From assembly GCA_037954665.1 (NCBI GenBank), contig JBBMOL010000181.1:310001-374000 (forward strand): a DNA stretch of 64,000 nucleotides. The letters are read 5' to 3'. The position numbers and the translations under genes were made by a program. Shown in pieces: positions 1 through 11,794 of this stretch. The first letter of the stretch is position 1. Each line of letters starts with the position of its first letter. Under the pieces are notes generated by a model that searched no databases, was not told the origin of the DNA, and saw only the letters and a program-made list of their open reading frames with translations. This DNA comes from Laguncularia racemosa (Eukaryota > Streptophyta > Magnoliopsida > Myrtales > Combretaceae).

Positions 1-687
1 AAACACAACACCAACAATTCAATACTCCTTTTTACACCACAATTCATACACATACAACCACGGTGCAACAACCTCCACAATTTTTTTTTTTTTTTGTAAG
101 CACAACTCTACATACAATACTTCAAAGTATACACTTCCTTGCCACTATAAAAAACCAAAGCAAACCGTAACTTATACAAGGCAACAACAATTTAAATTTG
201 AAAATCAAACTACTTCATTAATTGCAACCCTTCCACAATTGGTAAGAAGTAATTTTCAAATTCAAATAACCACACATTAACTTCTTCAACTTAATGTTTG
301 TTTTGAAAATCAAATAATTTCCAAATCTTCCACATAACTCAAATCTGGAAATTGCTCAATTGCGCCCACTATTTCCAAAAAACAAACAAGTAAAGTTCAC
401 ACTTCTTTTTTGTACACAATTGGAGATATTTCACACTTCTGAATTTACATTCAAAAGCACTAGCTTTCCTCTTCCTTCACGATGAAGCCCACAACATAGA
501 AGCTTCAAAAAGTACTCAAAATCACTCTAACATGCAGCAAATTCAACTTCTACTCAAGACAATTCACACCACTTCAAACAATGACAACAACAATTTCAAT
601 TTACTCCCAATTTTGGAATGAAGATGTAAGGACATGAACCCTAAATTTCCAAAATTCAAAATCCAATAATCCCTTCTCACAACCACA

Positions 688-700
688 AGCTCTGATACCA
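688..700 (-). other. Primer binding site, tRNA-iMet type
   Basis: AGCTCTGATACCA on the plus strand is the complement of TGGTATCAGAGCT, which pairs with the 3' end of plant initiator tRNA-Met. It lies a few bases from the LTR end. A second identical site sits inside the LTR at 868-880, 180 bp away. Confidence 0.8.
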
Positions 701-705
701 AAAGA

Positions 706-1894
706 TAATGTGCTCAAAACCAAACCCAAGCACACAAAAACCCAAATTGAAAGACCAATTACACAATGAAATCAAACTAGTCCTCCAAATTTCATAAACC
801 GTCAATCTTTATAATTCCAAATCCACAAATATGAACATGTATGAGGATTGCATATCTAAGAATGATAAGCTCTGATACCAAATTATGATGTGCCTAAAAC
901 TAAGGTCTAAGCACATGCAAATGAACCAAAGGAACAACTTCAATTCACAAGATCAAACCAGTTCAAAGGGGACAAAAATTACGTAAACCCTAATGAAGAT
1001 GCAATGAGATCCAAATACTCAATGATGCAATTACAATTCCATAAGGATAATTTCTTCCAACATAACCCTAATCACATGTAAATCCATGTGAATAATATAC
1101 AAGATCAACAAATTTTCAACTTGAAGAACCCCTTTCCACCAAATGCTAATTATGATTCAAGAAGCATACACAATGGATGAACCGAATTCAAGTGCAAAAG
1201 TAACTCAATTAAGCATAAAAATTTGAAATGATTATGAAGCAAATCTGACCAAGAACTATCTCAATTCAACCCTAGATATTACACACTAGAGAAGAAAAGA
1301 AATCACAATAAAATGAAATTGATATTACTTACAATTTCAAGTGTTGCACTCGCCACAATTTCAACTCTTAGGATTGAAATTGATAAGATTCTAATGATAA
1401 TTAAGGGAACCCTAATCTTCACGAAAAAGTGTTTGTCTAATTCTGAAAAATGGCCTCCTCAAACCCTAGTTTAGAAAATGCACAAAATTACAACTATGCC
1501 ACTTTTAGGGTGGCCAGTCCTAAATGAAAATTACAATAAAAGAAAAAGTGTTCTAAAATGATTACAACATAAATAGTCCATGCAAATGAAAAATATATAA
1601 AAGAAATTGGTCTTCAAGATGCCGGTCTTCTATAGGATTCGTCGGCCCAGCTCATCACCAGTTTAGGTTGGTCCATGGATAACCCACAAGCTGAGTTTTA
1701 GTGAGTTTGTCCATCGCTCTGTAAAGCCTGATAAGTGTGCCTATTGGAATATATAATACATAAATAAGATAAAAGAGGTTAGTAAATGAATAATTCCAAG
1801 GTCGATTTGCTCAAAATGGACCCTCATCGCCAAGATTCGAAATCCTTTGGTTCTTGCCTTAATGATAGGTCTTGTCGAATTTTGATTCCTATCA
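706..1894 (-). repeat. 5' LTR, long subtype
   Basis: The LTR ends in ...CCTATCA at 1894, the complement of the family start TGATAGG. Its other end is TAATGTGC at 706, a mutated form of TGATGTGC. It contains an internal second PBS-like site (868-880), so it is the long subtype. Compared with other copies it lacks about 30 bp around 1470, which removes the palindromic TATA segment, so its promoter is probably dead. Confidence 0.75.
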
Positions 1895-2174
1895 GGTATT
1901 GTTTTATGGTCAACTATGTGCATTAAATAAGGATTTAAAGGTTTTAATCCAAAAATGGATACACAAAAAATAAAAATAAAAAAGGAGGAGAGGAGGGGGT
2001 GGTGGGGGGTGTTTGTTTGTCAAACAAGTGCGCATGGGGAAGACATCTAAACATTTTGTTAAATGATTGAAACATGAAAATACCTTTTGAAAGATCTATG
2101 CACTACATAATAGACCCCAAAAAGTACCGTAATAGCTTCAACAAAGATATGTGAATTATTTTTTCAATACATAT
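1895..2174. other. Flanking AT-rich DNA, no gene
   Basis: This short unclassified stretch lies between the first element and the Tat element. It holds a G-rich run (1990-2015) and otherwise nothing I recognise. With 27079-27565 it probably formed one locus before the Tat element inserted; the 5 bases CATAT at 2170-2174 pair with CATAC at 27074-27078. Confidence 0.6.
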
Positions 2175-4050
2175 TGTAAACACTCCATTTTTGTCCTCTA
2201 ATCATAATAATGTTTTTTTTTTAATTTTTCAGATAGGAAGGAAAAATAATGACAAAAAATAAAATAAATAGGAATAATACACCAATATTGGAAAATGAAG
2301 GTAAAAATAATAATAAAAGATATTTAGGGATTTTTATAAAATTTTAGAACTTCAAAATAATATAAAATTAATAAAAATTGCCATGTTTATATATAATCTG
2401 CATTAAATACAAAACCAAGATTTGGGCCAACTCAACTGGCTCATGTGCACGCCTAAGACGTATGCAGGGAGGCAAGGTCGAGGGTTTGAATCCTAGGAAG
2501 GCACTTCGTGCTGTTTTACGGTTTTCTTTTTCATCAAGCTGCCATGTGTCAATAGCTAATTAGACGACATGAGCACACGCGCCTGGCGTGTGCTCGTCTT
2601 CTACCTTCATCCGAGATCGGCGTTGACATGGGAAGAGTGGAATCTGGCCGTTTTTATTCGAATTTTTACACAAATCCAACAGATCTTTAACTAAAAGAGG
2701 ATAAACATCATTAAATTAACATTAATCTTAACAGAAAATAAAAAATTTACACAAATCGAAAAGAAAAAAAAAAAGAGGATGAAGATAGGTCTCAACCGCA
2801 CGTTGGATCTGAGAATATCCAAAGGATTTTCGTGAGTCTATAAATAGGACTCAACAAAAGGAGGAAGCTGAAGCAATCAGAAGAAAAAGAAAAAGTGGAA
2901 GAACAATGGGAAAGAAAAAAACCCCTTGCCGGAGTTCTCTCTCTCTCAAAAACCCTTACCGTAGCCACTCGAACCACCGCCTAGGGTAGTTCTTGATGAA
3001 AACTACCACCGCCATCGGCTTCCTCATCTCCAAAAAGCTCGAAAGCACCTATTAATCGCTGCTAATCGCCATCGGAAAGTCATCGTCGAAGAGCTCCGAT
3101 CACCGTGTGCATGCCTAATACGACCCAACCCGAACCGCAACCTGCGTCTAGGTTAGTTGGATCTCTCTATTTTTTATTTATTATTATTAGTAAGAATATA
3201 TATAAAAATACAAAAATGATAATAATAGAATAGAAAATATAAAAAATATAAAGATGTATGTTTTTATTTTATGAATGTATTAATAGGACTAGGTTTAGAG
3301 TTTTCTAAAAAAATAAATATATATGTCTATTATAATTAATAGATAATTAATAAAAATTAATAAAAAAATAATAAGTATTTTTATCACTTAGAAAACTTCT
3401 TTTCATGAAATAAATGAATAAAAATAATTGATATTTTTCAAAAAATTAGAAGTTTTAGTTTTTTTTTAATTAAGAAATAAAGCCTAGGCTTACAAATTTC
3501 TTTAAATAAATTTAAATGGTAATAAACGTAAACCTAGCATGTTTTCGTAATTAAAATTAGCTAATCCACTAAAGTTTTATAAAGAAGCAAACTATGACCT
3601 ATTGGATCCCGAATAGTGGGTACATAAGCATCTTTACGGGGCAACTCTAAAAAGAATAAAAAATATTTTTTAAATCATTATTAGTATAATCCTTATATCA
3701 TTTTTTTCTAATATTTTCTTTTTATGCTAAAGAAGATATCATAACATAATTCGGATTTTAAAAGGATAAGGTGGTAACTTAGGGTTTTAATAGGATAACC
3801 CCGAGTCGAAAATCTCTTTTTCTTTCATAAGAATAAAAAAAATGAGATTTCATCGACTAGTTATTTACATTAGAATTAATCTGCTCAATTAATTCTAATT
3901 CTATAATTTTTTCCCAACTCTAGTTGGGTGGCGACTCCAAATAAATAATAAAATTCCTAGTTCAAGTCAATGATTTATATTGAATGAGCATAAGATCTAA
4001 TATGAATCGAATTAGGAAAACAATATAAAATTTTCAAATTAGACTTGATA
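2175..4050 (+). repeat. Tat element 5' LTR
   Basis: The LTR starts TGTAAACACTCC and ends just before the PBS, about 1,876 bp. It matches 21348-22238 joined to 26059-27073 once the nested element and its duplicated AATCG are removed (about 1,906 bp). The two LTRs differ at many positions and by small indels, so this is an old insertion. It contains a tRNA-like segment near 2428-2493. Confidence 0.85.
2428..2493 (+). other. tRNA-like segment (A/B box) inside Tat LTR
   Basis: A stretch with TGGCTCATG followed about 45 bases later by GGTTTGAATCC resembles the internal Pol III promoter of a tRNA or tRNA-derived SINE. The copy in the 3' LTR keeps a perfect B box, GGTTCGAATCC, at 21665-21675. It does not fold into a full tRNA by eye. 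It may be a SINE relic captured before the element last moved. Confidence 0.4.
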
Positions 4051-4053
4051 GGA

Positions 4054-4070
4054 TGGCGACTCCATTGGGA
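4054..4070 (+). other. Tat element primer binding site
   Basis: TGGCGACTCCATTGGGA immediately follows the 5' LTR. It resembles the tRNA-Arg-type PBS I associate with Ogre/Tat elements; the tRNA assignment is from memory and was not checked. Confidence 0.65.
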
Positions 4071-4589
4071 ACCCATAGTCGGTTAGCTACTTAAACCTTC
4101 TGAAATCATCATTTCTAGATATCTTTAATTAGCTCTTATGTTGTGAAATATTGTTTGCACTAATGTTTGTATCTATTCGTGATCTAGGGATCTAATAAGG
4201 ATTAGTTCTTTTTATTTCTATTGAGTTTTTATGCATGCAATTGCATAATTAGATGCGGTCAGACCCAGGCCGTCTTAGGACCCTAGGATAGGGAGCCATT
4301 GTGTAGGTTTCGAGTGAAGTGAAATAATCATCGCTCAAGGCTGATTAGGCTACCCCATCCAATTCTTCGATATGGCCTGAGATCCATTTCTTCGAGAATG
4401 TGGGAGGCCATAGAGCTTGGGAACCTTTAGAACCCACCTTCTTTGCATACATGAAGTCATAGGCTAGCAAATGATTAATGATGTAATTTCCTTTCTTTTG
4501 GAGTTCAAATGAATTTACTTGTAAAAGAATTAATGATATTTAGTAATAAATTTGTTTGTAATTGGAAGTTTTTATTGTAATCCTGATAG
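4071..4589 (+). other. Tat element 5' untranslated leader
   Basis: Leader between PBS and ORF1, with no open frame of note. It contains a moderately GC-rich stretch (4256-4450) and no recognisable repeat. Confidence 0.6.
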
Positions 4590-6128
4590 ATGGCTAGTGT
4601 TGTAATCGATCGTCTCCTTCGTAAGGAAATCCGGGTTTGTAAGCCTTTGGATCCAAAACTGGTACTGGACCATTGGTTCACCTTGTATAGCCCTGAGGAA
4701 CAAACCTTCATATAGGGCAAGATAGGGCCTATCCTCTCACTAACGAAATTGGAAGTCAACATGCCTTTAATTCGGGCTGTCTCACACCTTTGTGAAATTG
4801 AGCCCACGGCTTTCTTTATTGAGCCACACGAGATCATGCCAACCATAGAGGAATATACTCAACTTTTGCAAGCCCCTTCACTTACCAATAGGGTATATGT
4901 GCCAGACCCAAAAGCTAAGCCAACAGGTATTTTCAGTAAACTTCTAGTAGTTCGCAAGGTAGTGATTAACTAAGCATTGGAAAACAGCAACGGGTATTGC
5001 CTTCAAATGGATGAATTAGAGGCTTAGTTTATAGCTCAATGTGATGATGGGAGCAAGAAAGACATCTTATGTGGAGATCCCAAGAGTTACAAATAAAGAC
5101 AAGTTTATGCTTTCATCTTAACAGCATTTGCAACTATCCTTTTTCCTATTGGGATTTTTCACATCCATTACAGGGTTACGGAATTGGTGTTTCGATTCTT
5201 GGAAGGGAAATCTTATATCCCGGCCCTACTAGTTGAGTAGATTTGGAATCTAAGTTTTGTAAAGAAGAAGGGTCATGGAATTCTTCGCTCGAACATTAAC
5301 CTCATCTAAATCTAGTTCATGAGCCATCTTAAGTGCTTCGGGTTAAACATGGCTAGGAAATGATTAGCCCAGTAAGTAGATCTTGTAGATTCTTGCATAG
5401 AAAGGATGAAGCTGCCTGATGATCTTTCTAGCCATAGTTGGGTGAAAGTGCTCAAAGGTTTCAATACTAACGATATTCTTTGGACAGCTATGTGGAACCG
5501 TTGCAATAAGGTTATCCTAACATGCAAGAACTTTCAGGCCGTTCCATTAATTAAGCTTAATGGGTGCATAGGGTATCATCCAAACTCAATGGTTCATTAA
5601 TTCGACACTATTCAAGACATGGTTTACAGACCATCATTGGAAGGAATGACTTTCGAATACCAAGATTCAAGCATGTTAGTGGCTGAGAAAATCACCAAGT
5701 TAGTAGAGGTTAGAGCCCTATGGGAAGCCTGGATTGAGAGTCCCAATATAGACCTTGGAGATCTGGATGGGGAAGTTGGCAAACACCGAGCTACCAAAGA
5801 TTTTGTGATCAACCAATTGTACTAGACAGGAGAGAGGGTGTATCGAGTTCTAGATGTCACCCAGCCTGCGCCAAACAACCTAAGTCTAAAAATAAAAACC
5901 TATATGGAATAGGTCAAGGCTCAAATGGAAGTCCACTTTAAGACCGCGGACAACAAGAAGAACATCTGGAAAAGTAGATTCAAGGAGTTTAACTAGAGAA
6001 ACAAAGCCCTAGAAGCCCAGTTGGAGAAGACTCAAGCGAGAGTTAGAGCACTAGAAGCTGTCATCAATGGAGAATCAACACCTTCACAGCCAAAGAAGAA
6101 GAAGTCTAGGAATTATGAGGCTAGATGA
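4590..6128 (+). pseudogene. Tat/Ogre extra ORF1 (upstream of gag), 13 stops
   Basis: One frame runs from ATG at 4590 to TGA at 6128 (513 codons including the final stop) with no frameshift but 13 internal stops: 7 TAG, 5 TAA, 1 TGA. The N-terminus has a basic start and a PLDPKL stretch, followed by EYTQLLQAP and NGYCLQ motifs. This is the pattern of the plant-specific ORF1 of Ogre-type elements (often annotated as DUF7745 or plant-mobile-domain-like). The C-terminal part (about residues 430-510) is charged and coiled-coil-like (EAQLEKTQARVRALEA) and ends in a lysine-rich tail. Its role in retrotransposition is not known to me. Confidence 0.7.
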
Positions 6129-6376
6129 TATTGTTTTTTTTTTTTCTCATGTTTTCAATAAAAGCACTGAACTCCTAGTTTGCAATATTAATAAAATTTC
6201 AGTATTATATCATTAATCAAATGCTGGCCCCTTTTCTTTTTGCATCTGTGTGATACATGCATCATATTTACTCATAAATATACATCAACTAAATAAATGC
6301 TTACTAAGTATCAAAAATAGCTCCTAAACAACCAAACCCTCCAAGGATTCCAATCAACATTCGCTTCAAAACCAAG

Positions 6377-8050
6377 ATGGACAGCAATGGCAACAACAAC
6401 AATGACCACAATGACAACTCTATCACAAATGCTGCCTCGGATCTAAAGATCGTATCCCTAGAACAAACAGTCCAACAATTGGTTATGTAAGTTTGCCTCT
6501 TGACTAAAAGCATTGGCCTCCTTCGTACCACCCAGCCTACTCATGAGGAGCATTCAAGAGCTCAAAAAGGGAAAGCAGTGGAGAATCAACCACTAGAATA
6601 TGAAAAAATCAACTCCCGTCTCAACCTTGCATTCGAATATGAACCGAAAGTCAATCTCGGTCCAACCTCAAATGACATAAAAAGGGAAATGGAGGATAGA
6701 CAAAAAGAAATAGAAAGGAAGCTCTTCCAATAGTTGGCTGACAAGATGAAGACTTTGGAAGGACCTAACAATTTTAAGCAAACCGGCATTACTAATCCAT
6801 TAGTTTATGGGGAAGAAGCCTATCCAGAAAAGTTTAAGGTCCCAAAATTCGAAGAGTATAATGGCACTAGTTGTCCTAAGATACATACCAGGCTACACAT
6901 GTAGAAAATGAGAAAATATACACAATATAACCAACTCATGGTCCAAACCTTCCAGGACAACCTCACGAGTCTTACTCTCATCTAGTATGCACAGTTAGAT
7001 CTCAATCAAGTCAACACTTGGGATAAACTCGCTCGTGCATTTTACGAGCAATACAAGTTCAACATTGAAGTTGCCCCTTCAGTACTAGATCTAGGAAGCC
7101 TTCGGAAGTGGCACAACGAGTCCTTCAAAGAATACGCCCAACGTTGGAGGGCTCAAGCTACTAGGATTTCAACCCCAATTTCAAAGAAGTAGTTAACATT
7201 CATATTCGTCAACATGATAGAAAAGACTTATTTCGCACGTCTAGTAGGATAGACATAATCCAACTTTGCGGAGTTAGTAGTAGCAGGATGCCGAATAGAG
7301 AATGCCATTACATCTGGAAAACTTCAGATTGTCGACTCTCCCAAAATTACGTCATCTCCAAGACCTATGGGGGGTAACAAAGCCAAAGAGTCTACCGTCA
7401 GTACGGTTAATTCAAGCAGGGTTGATAGATTTAGGTCTCATGTAACCTTCTAAGTAATGAACACCCTAATCTAGCAATCATCAGCAAGTCAGACCCAAAC
7501 TACGAAAACTGCGAGATAGTTTACTCCAATATCTATCCCACTCAGCCAGGTTTTTGCCCGATTACGAGCAAATAACTTGATTAGCTTTGAGATCCCCAAC
7601 GATCGATACATGCCAAGGAATTTTTATTCCAATCTCAAATGTGAATATCACATAAGACAGGAAGGACATTCCACAAAAAGATGTTGGAGACTCCGGAATA
7701 AAATCCAAGATCTAATCGACACAGGGATAGTGTAGTTGGATTTTGTCAACACACCAACACTAAATGTCAACAATAATCCCCTACCTACCCATAAGCCTAC
7801 AATTAACATGATCACATCTGAAGGGCCGAACCCCAGATCAAAGGAGCCCTTAAAACCAACAAAGACAACAGCATAGTGAGCAAGTTGCCCATACAAAGTC
7901 TTAAATAAAGCCCCTAGATCATAGATAAAGAAGAGGTGGTTGGTAGGAGATCCGATAGTTGACACCCCGAGTGAATCATACGGGAGGTTTGAATACCTAG
8001 TAAATTATTCATTCACCCCAACAGTTTATAGGCTGCCTAGTGGGTAGGGA
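6377..8050 (+). pseudogene. gag: Tat element gag (capsid/nucleocapsid), broken
   Basis: The frame starts at ATG 6377 with an Asn-rich N-terminus. A capsid region includes FEEYNGTSCPKIH (about 6847) and ARAFYEQYKF (about 7033) and matches plant retrotransposon gag. A zinc-knuckle-like stretch follows near 7640 (CEYHIRQEGHSTKRCW, then KIQDLID), typical of Tat gag. Several TAG/TAA stops interrupt it, many where related elements have Gln. The frame shifts between gag and the following PR region at about 8050-8100. In a working element it would form the particle that packages RNA. Confidence 0.75.
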
Positions 8051-8103
8051 CTTGAATTTGAAAGGAGGATAACCCACCAAGGGAGAAAAATGAGTCCGTG
8101 AAC

Positions 8104-9420
8104 ATGATCAGATCAGACTAAAAGCCAATAGTTATAAGGTGTTATGAAGGGCAAGAAATGGAAGTGAAGATCCCAAAGAAAAAATATGTGTTTAATGTCC
8201 CAATACCCCCAGAAAAGTATAAAGCAACACCATTTGACTATTAGGCCCTTAATCAAGAAAAATCTTCTATTATAGAAGGAATCACCCGTTCAGGAAGAGT
8301 TTATGATCCTAAAAACAAGACCTTTGCCGAAGAGCCTACCACTGAATTGGAAAAAGAAGAAGAAGATGGGCTCCCCACGTTCACAAAAATGATCAAATCA
8401 AGTGAGTACAAGATCATGGAGCAGCTCAATAAAGTTCCATCCTAAATATCACTTATGGGCCTTCTCACGACATTTGAGCCTCACCGAGAAGCACTCTTCA
8501 TAGTGCTTAAACAAGTCAAGGTACCAAAAGGCATCGCAACAGAAAGACTAAGCTATGTCGCGGATTCAATCTTCATTATGGATCAAATATCTTTCTCCCC
8601 TAAAGAACTAGGAGAAGACAGAGATCAACACACAAAACCACTTTTCATAGTGGTAAAATGTAACGACACAATAATCTCTCGGGTCTTCATAGATAATGGA
8701 TCTTCCCTTAATGTGTGCCCTTTAACCACCTTCGATCTGTTGGGAGTCGATATGAGCAATATCAAGCTAAGTTCAATGGTGGTTAGGGCTTTTGATGGTT
8801 CCAAGAGGGAGATAGTGGGGGAAATTAGCTTATCGATAGAGAATGCCACGTAAGTGCTTAATATCTCATTCTAAGTCCTCGACATACCAAGGTCTTTCAA
8901 TCTACTACTGGGAAGGCCATGGATACATACCGTAGAAGCCATACCTTTGAGTCTCCACCAAAAGGTCAAATTTATAGCAAATGGTCAAATAAACACCTTA
9001 TTGGGTGAATAGGACTATGCCATCTACAAGGAAATAGCTATACCCTACATCGGGGAAGATGGTCCTGAGGATTTGGGGCTCCAAATGTTTAATGAAGTAG
9101 GCATGGTCATGAGCAAAGAGGGGCATCAATTCAAAGTGGGGCAGCAAGGGACGTTTAGACTAGGGTACATTCCTATCGTAAAAGAAGAAACTCAAGCAAG
9201 ATATGTCGGATGCAAAAAGAGAGAGAAGTTGAATGACACTCGAATGAATTTCCCACCCCTTCAACAAATTTTTCCGCGGCCAGCTAGCACTCAAGAGTCG
9301 AGAATAATCCAAGCTGATATCAACGATGAGGGCTCAGCCTCTCACATGTCCAATCAACATCCAGCTCTTAATAACTGGTTTTCTTATCCTCTAAATAGCA
9401 CTAGGTTAGCTCGCGAATAG
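8104..9420 (+). pseudogene. Tat element protease region
   Basis: The frame carries an acidic spacer, then the retropepsin active-site loop VFIDNGSSLNV at about 8683 (D-N-G in place of the more common D-S/T-G), and LLGRPWIHTVEAIP at about 8906, which is characteristic of Tat elements. It continues to the stop at 9418-9420. There are stops at 8842-8855 and nearby. In a working element this aspartic protease would cleave the gag-pol polyprotein. Confidence 0.75.
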
Positions 9421-9700
9421 GAAACAATTATAGTCGAACTTCGTTGTATTTTTTCACTATTGTTTAATAAAACTCTTCAATAAATACCAATAAAATTACA
9501 GGTTATTTCTTTCCTTTACTTATACACTCTCGCCTCACTTTCCCCGTAGATTCAATACTTTCGAATGTTAGGGACATTTCGTGTAGGTAAGTAATGAAAA
9601 TATTGATATCGTTTCCGACACTGCTGGGTCAGCCATTGGAAGCGATATTATTAGCCATGAAGCGATACAAGAAAGTTAGCAAAAACATGAACAAGGTAAA
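9421..9700 (+). other. PR-RT spacer, possible Ogre-type intron relic
   Basis: No conserved coding sequence is seen between the protease frame and the RT region. The stretch is T-rich and contains TTACAG followed by GTTATT near 9497-9508 and a consensus donor GTAAGT near 9587. Ogre elements are known to carry an intron between PR and RT domains. Whether this is that intron is inference. Confidence 0.35.
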
Positions 9701-10800
9701 ATCTTGATTGATGAGCCAATGGAGATAGTTAATCTAAGAATCGAAGAAGAGCCTAAAAACCTTAAAATTGGGGCTAACTTGAGTAATGAGCAAAAGCACG
9801 AGGTAACTGAGCTATTAACTGAATATGCAGATGCATTCGCCTAGTCGTATGGCGACATGCCAGGACTCGATCAGTCAATAGTAGTTCACAAGATACTCAC
9901 AAGAGAAGATGTCAAACCTAAAAAACAAAAATTGAGAAGATTTAGGCCAACACTTTATTAAAGATTAAAGAGGAAGTTAAGAAGCTGTTAGAAGTTGGAT
10001 TCATTGAGGTATCAAACTATCCAGAATGGGTAGCAAACATAGTCCCTGTTCTAAAGAAGAATGGGAAAGTACGAGTATGTGTAAACTTTCGAGATCTAAA
10101 CCAAGCCACGCCTAAAGACAACTTCCCTCTACCTTACATAAATTTCTTGGTAGATAATACTGTAGGAAATCATCTCTTCTCGTTTATGGATGGTTTCTCA
10201 GGATATATAACCAAATAAAAATGGTGGAAGAAAATAAGACCAAGACAACCTTTATCACAACATGGGGAACTTTCTATTACAAAGTTATGTCATTTGATTT
10301 GAAGAATGCTAGGGCTACGTACCAAAGAGCCATGGTCGTGATACTTCATGACATAATGCATCAAGAAGTTGAAGTATACCTCAATGATATGATAGCTAAA
10401 TCTAAAAGAGAAGAAAGCCATGCAGTTATCTTAAGAAAAACTATTCAAGTGATTGAAAAAGTTTCAGCTGAAGTTAAACCCCGAAAAATGTACTTTTGGG
10501 GTCACAACCGGCAAACTGTTAGGGTTTATCATAAGCCTAGAAGGTATTAAAATTGATCCTGATAAAGTATAGGCCATATTGGAAATGCCCTCTCCACATA
10601 CTATCAAGGAAGTAAGAGGTCTATTGGGAAGGTTGAATTACATAGCTTGTTTCATCTCACAACTCACAAATAAGTGTCGTCCACTATTTTGTCTACTAAG
10701 AAAGAACGCCACAGTAGAATGGGATGATGAATGCAAAAAAGCGTTCAAAAAGATCAAGGATTACCTTATGAATCCCCCAATCTTAGTAGTCCCAAAATAA
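9701..10800 (+). pseudogene. pol: Tat element reverse transcriptase
   Basis: Conserved motifs are clear: SYGDMPGLD (about 9845), FRDLNQATPKDNFPLP (about 10090), FSFMDGFSGY (about 10180), MVVILHDIMHQEVEVYLNDMIAKS (about 10330; the usual YVDD is YLND here), and VRGLLGRLNYIA (about 10612). Frames jump between segments. A 2-base TA expansion at about 10203 disrupts the frame just after the catalytic GFSGY motif. RT copies element RNA into DNA; this copy cannot. Confidence 0.8.
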
Positions 10801-11794
10801 GGAAAACCCTTATTTTTGTATCTCACAATACTCCCTGAATCTATAGGGTGTGTACTAAGGCAAAAGGACGAAGAAGGAAGGGAACAATCCATATACTACC
10901 TGAGTAAAAAGTTCATGGAAGGGGAATAAAGGTATTCCGAAATAGAAAAGACTTATTGTCCATTGGTTTGGGTCATGCATTAGTTGAGACAGTACACGCT
11001 CTACTATCCTATTGAATTATTAATGAGACATGATCCTTTGAAATACTAAGCAAAGAAGCCTATTTTGTTAGGAAGAATCTCCAAATGACAAATGCTCCTA
11101 TCAGAATTTGATATCACATATATAAATCAAAATTCGATGAAAGGGCAATCATTAGCAAATTAGTTGGCAGAACACCTAATTAAGGGGGATTGCCAAGAAT
11201 CACAAGCCTAATTCCCTTATGAAAATATATTAATAGAAAAGGGTAAGCCAGCAAAAGAATATAAGATAGAGCGAAACCTTAAATGGAAAATGTTCTTTGA
11301 TGGAGCTACCAATGTATTTGGTTATAGGGTTGGGGCAGTGTTGATATCACTAGAAGGAACACAATTCTCCTCAACGACGAGACTTACATTTCCATATTAT
11401 GGTTGGGGCAGTGTTGATATCACTAGAAGGAACACAATTCTCCTCAACGACGAGACTCACATTTCCGTATACTAATAATATTGCAGAGTACGAGGCGTGC
11501 ATCCTCGGTCTCAAAATGGCTTGCCATATGGGAATCCTTGAATTGGATGTATATGGAGATTCTTCACTCATCATATTACAAGCACGAGGGGAATACAAAA
11601 CTAAGGACCCTAAATTAGTGCCATATCATCAACATTTGATAGAGCTGATGGACGAATTCGAGGAAGTCACTTTCACATACATCCCAAGGACTCAAAATCA
11701 GTTTACAAATGCCCTCGCCACACTAGCATCTATAATTCAAATAATAGGGGGAGTCGAAGTCCAACCATTGAAAATAGGCCCACCCACTGTCTAG
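10801..11794 (+). pseudogene. pol: Tat element RNase H plus second (archaeal-type) RNase H
   Basis: The first RNase H (10801-11170) shows SIYYLSKKFMEGE and YPIELLMRHDPLKY. The second (11284-11730) shows WKMFFDGATN, NIAEYEACILGL, LDVYGDSSLI and NQFTNALATLAS. The latter supplies the D-E-D set of a plant archaeal-type RNase H found in Tat elements. A 73-bp tandem duplication (11328-11473) breaks this domain, and several stops interrupt the first RNase H. Confidence 0.78.
11328..11473 (+). repeat. 73-bp tandem duplication within the second RNase H
   Basis: Two adjacent 73-bp copies (11328-11400 and 11401-11473) differ at about three positions. Since 73 is not a multiple of three, the duplication shifts the frame. 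The few mismatches suggest it is younger than most other damage in this element, or was kept similar by conversion. Confidence 0.9.

Larger units (their letters stand above)
1..1894 (-). mobile_element. TGATAGG-family LTR element, 5' part (cut by window start)
   Basis: Read on the minus strand this is a 5' LTR (706-1894), a PBS (688-700) and about 690 bp of 5' untranslated region leading off the left edge. The 1-685 stretch is very similar to the 5' UTRs of the complete minus-strand copy at 30447-31270 and of the relative at 58221-59210. It has no coding capacity. The flank at 1895-1899 (GGTAT) would be one copy of the target duplication; the partner lies outside the window. Confidence 0.8.

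Noticed and set aside
2428..2493. A functional tRNA gene
   Set aside because: Only A/B-box-like parts are visible; no cloverleaf, anticodon arm or 3' end could be supported.
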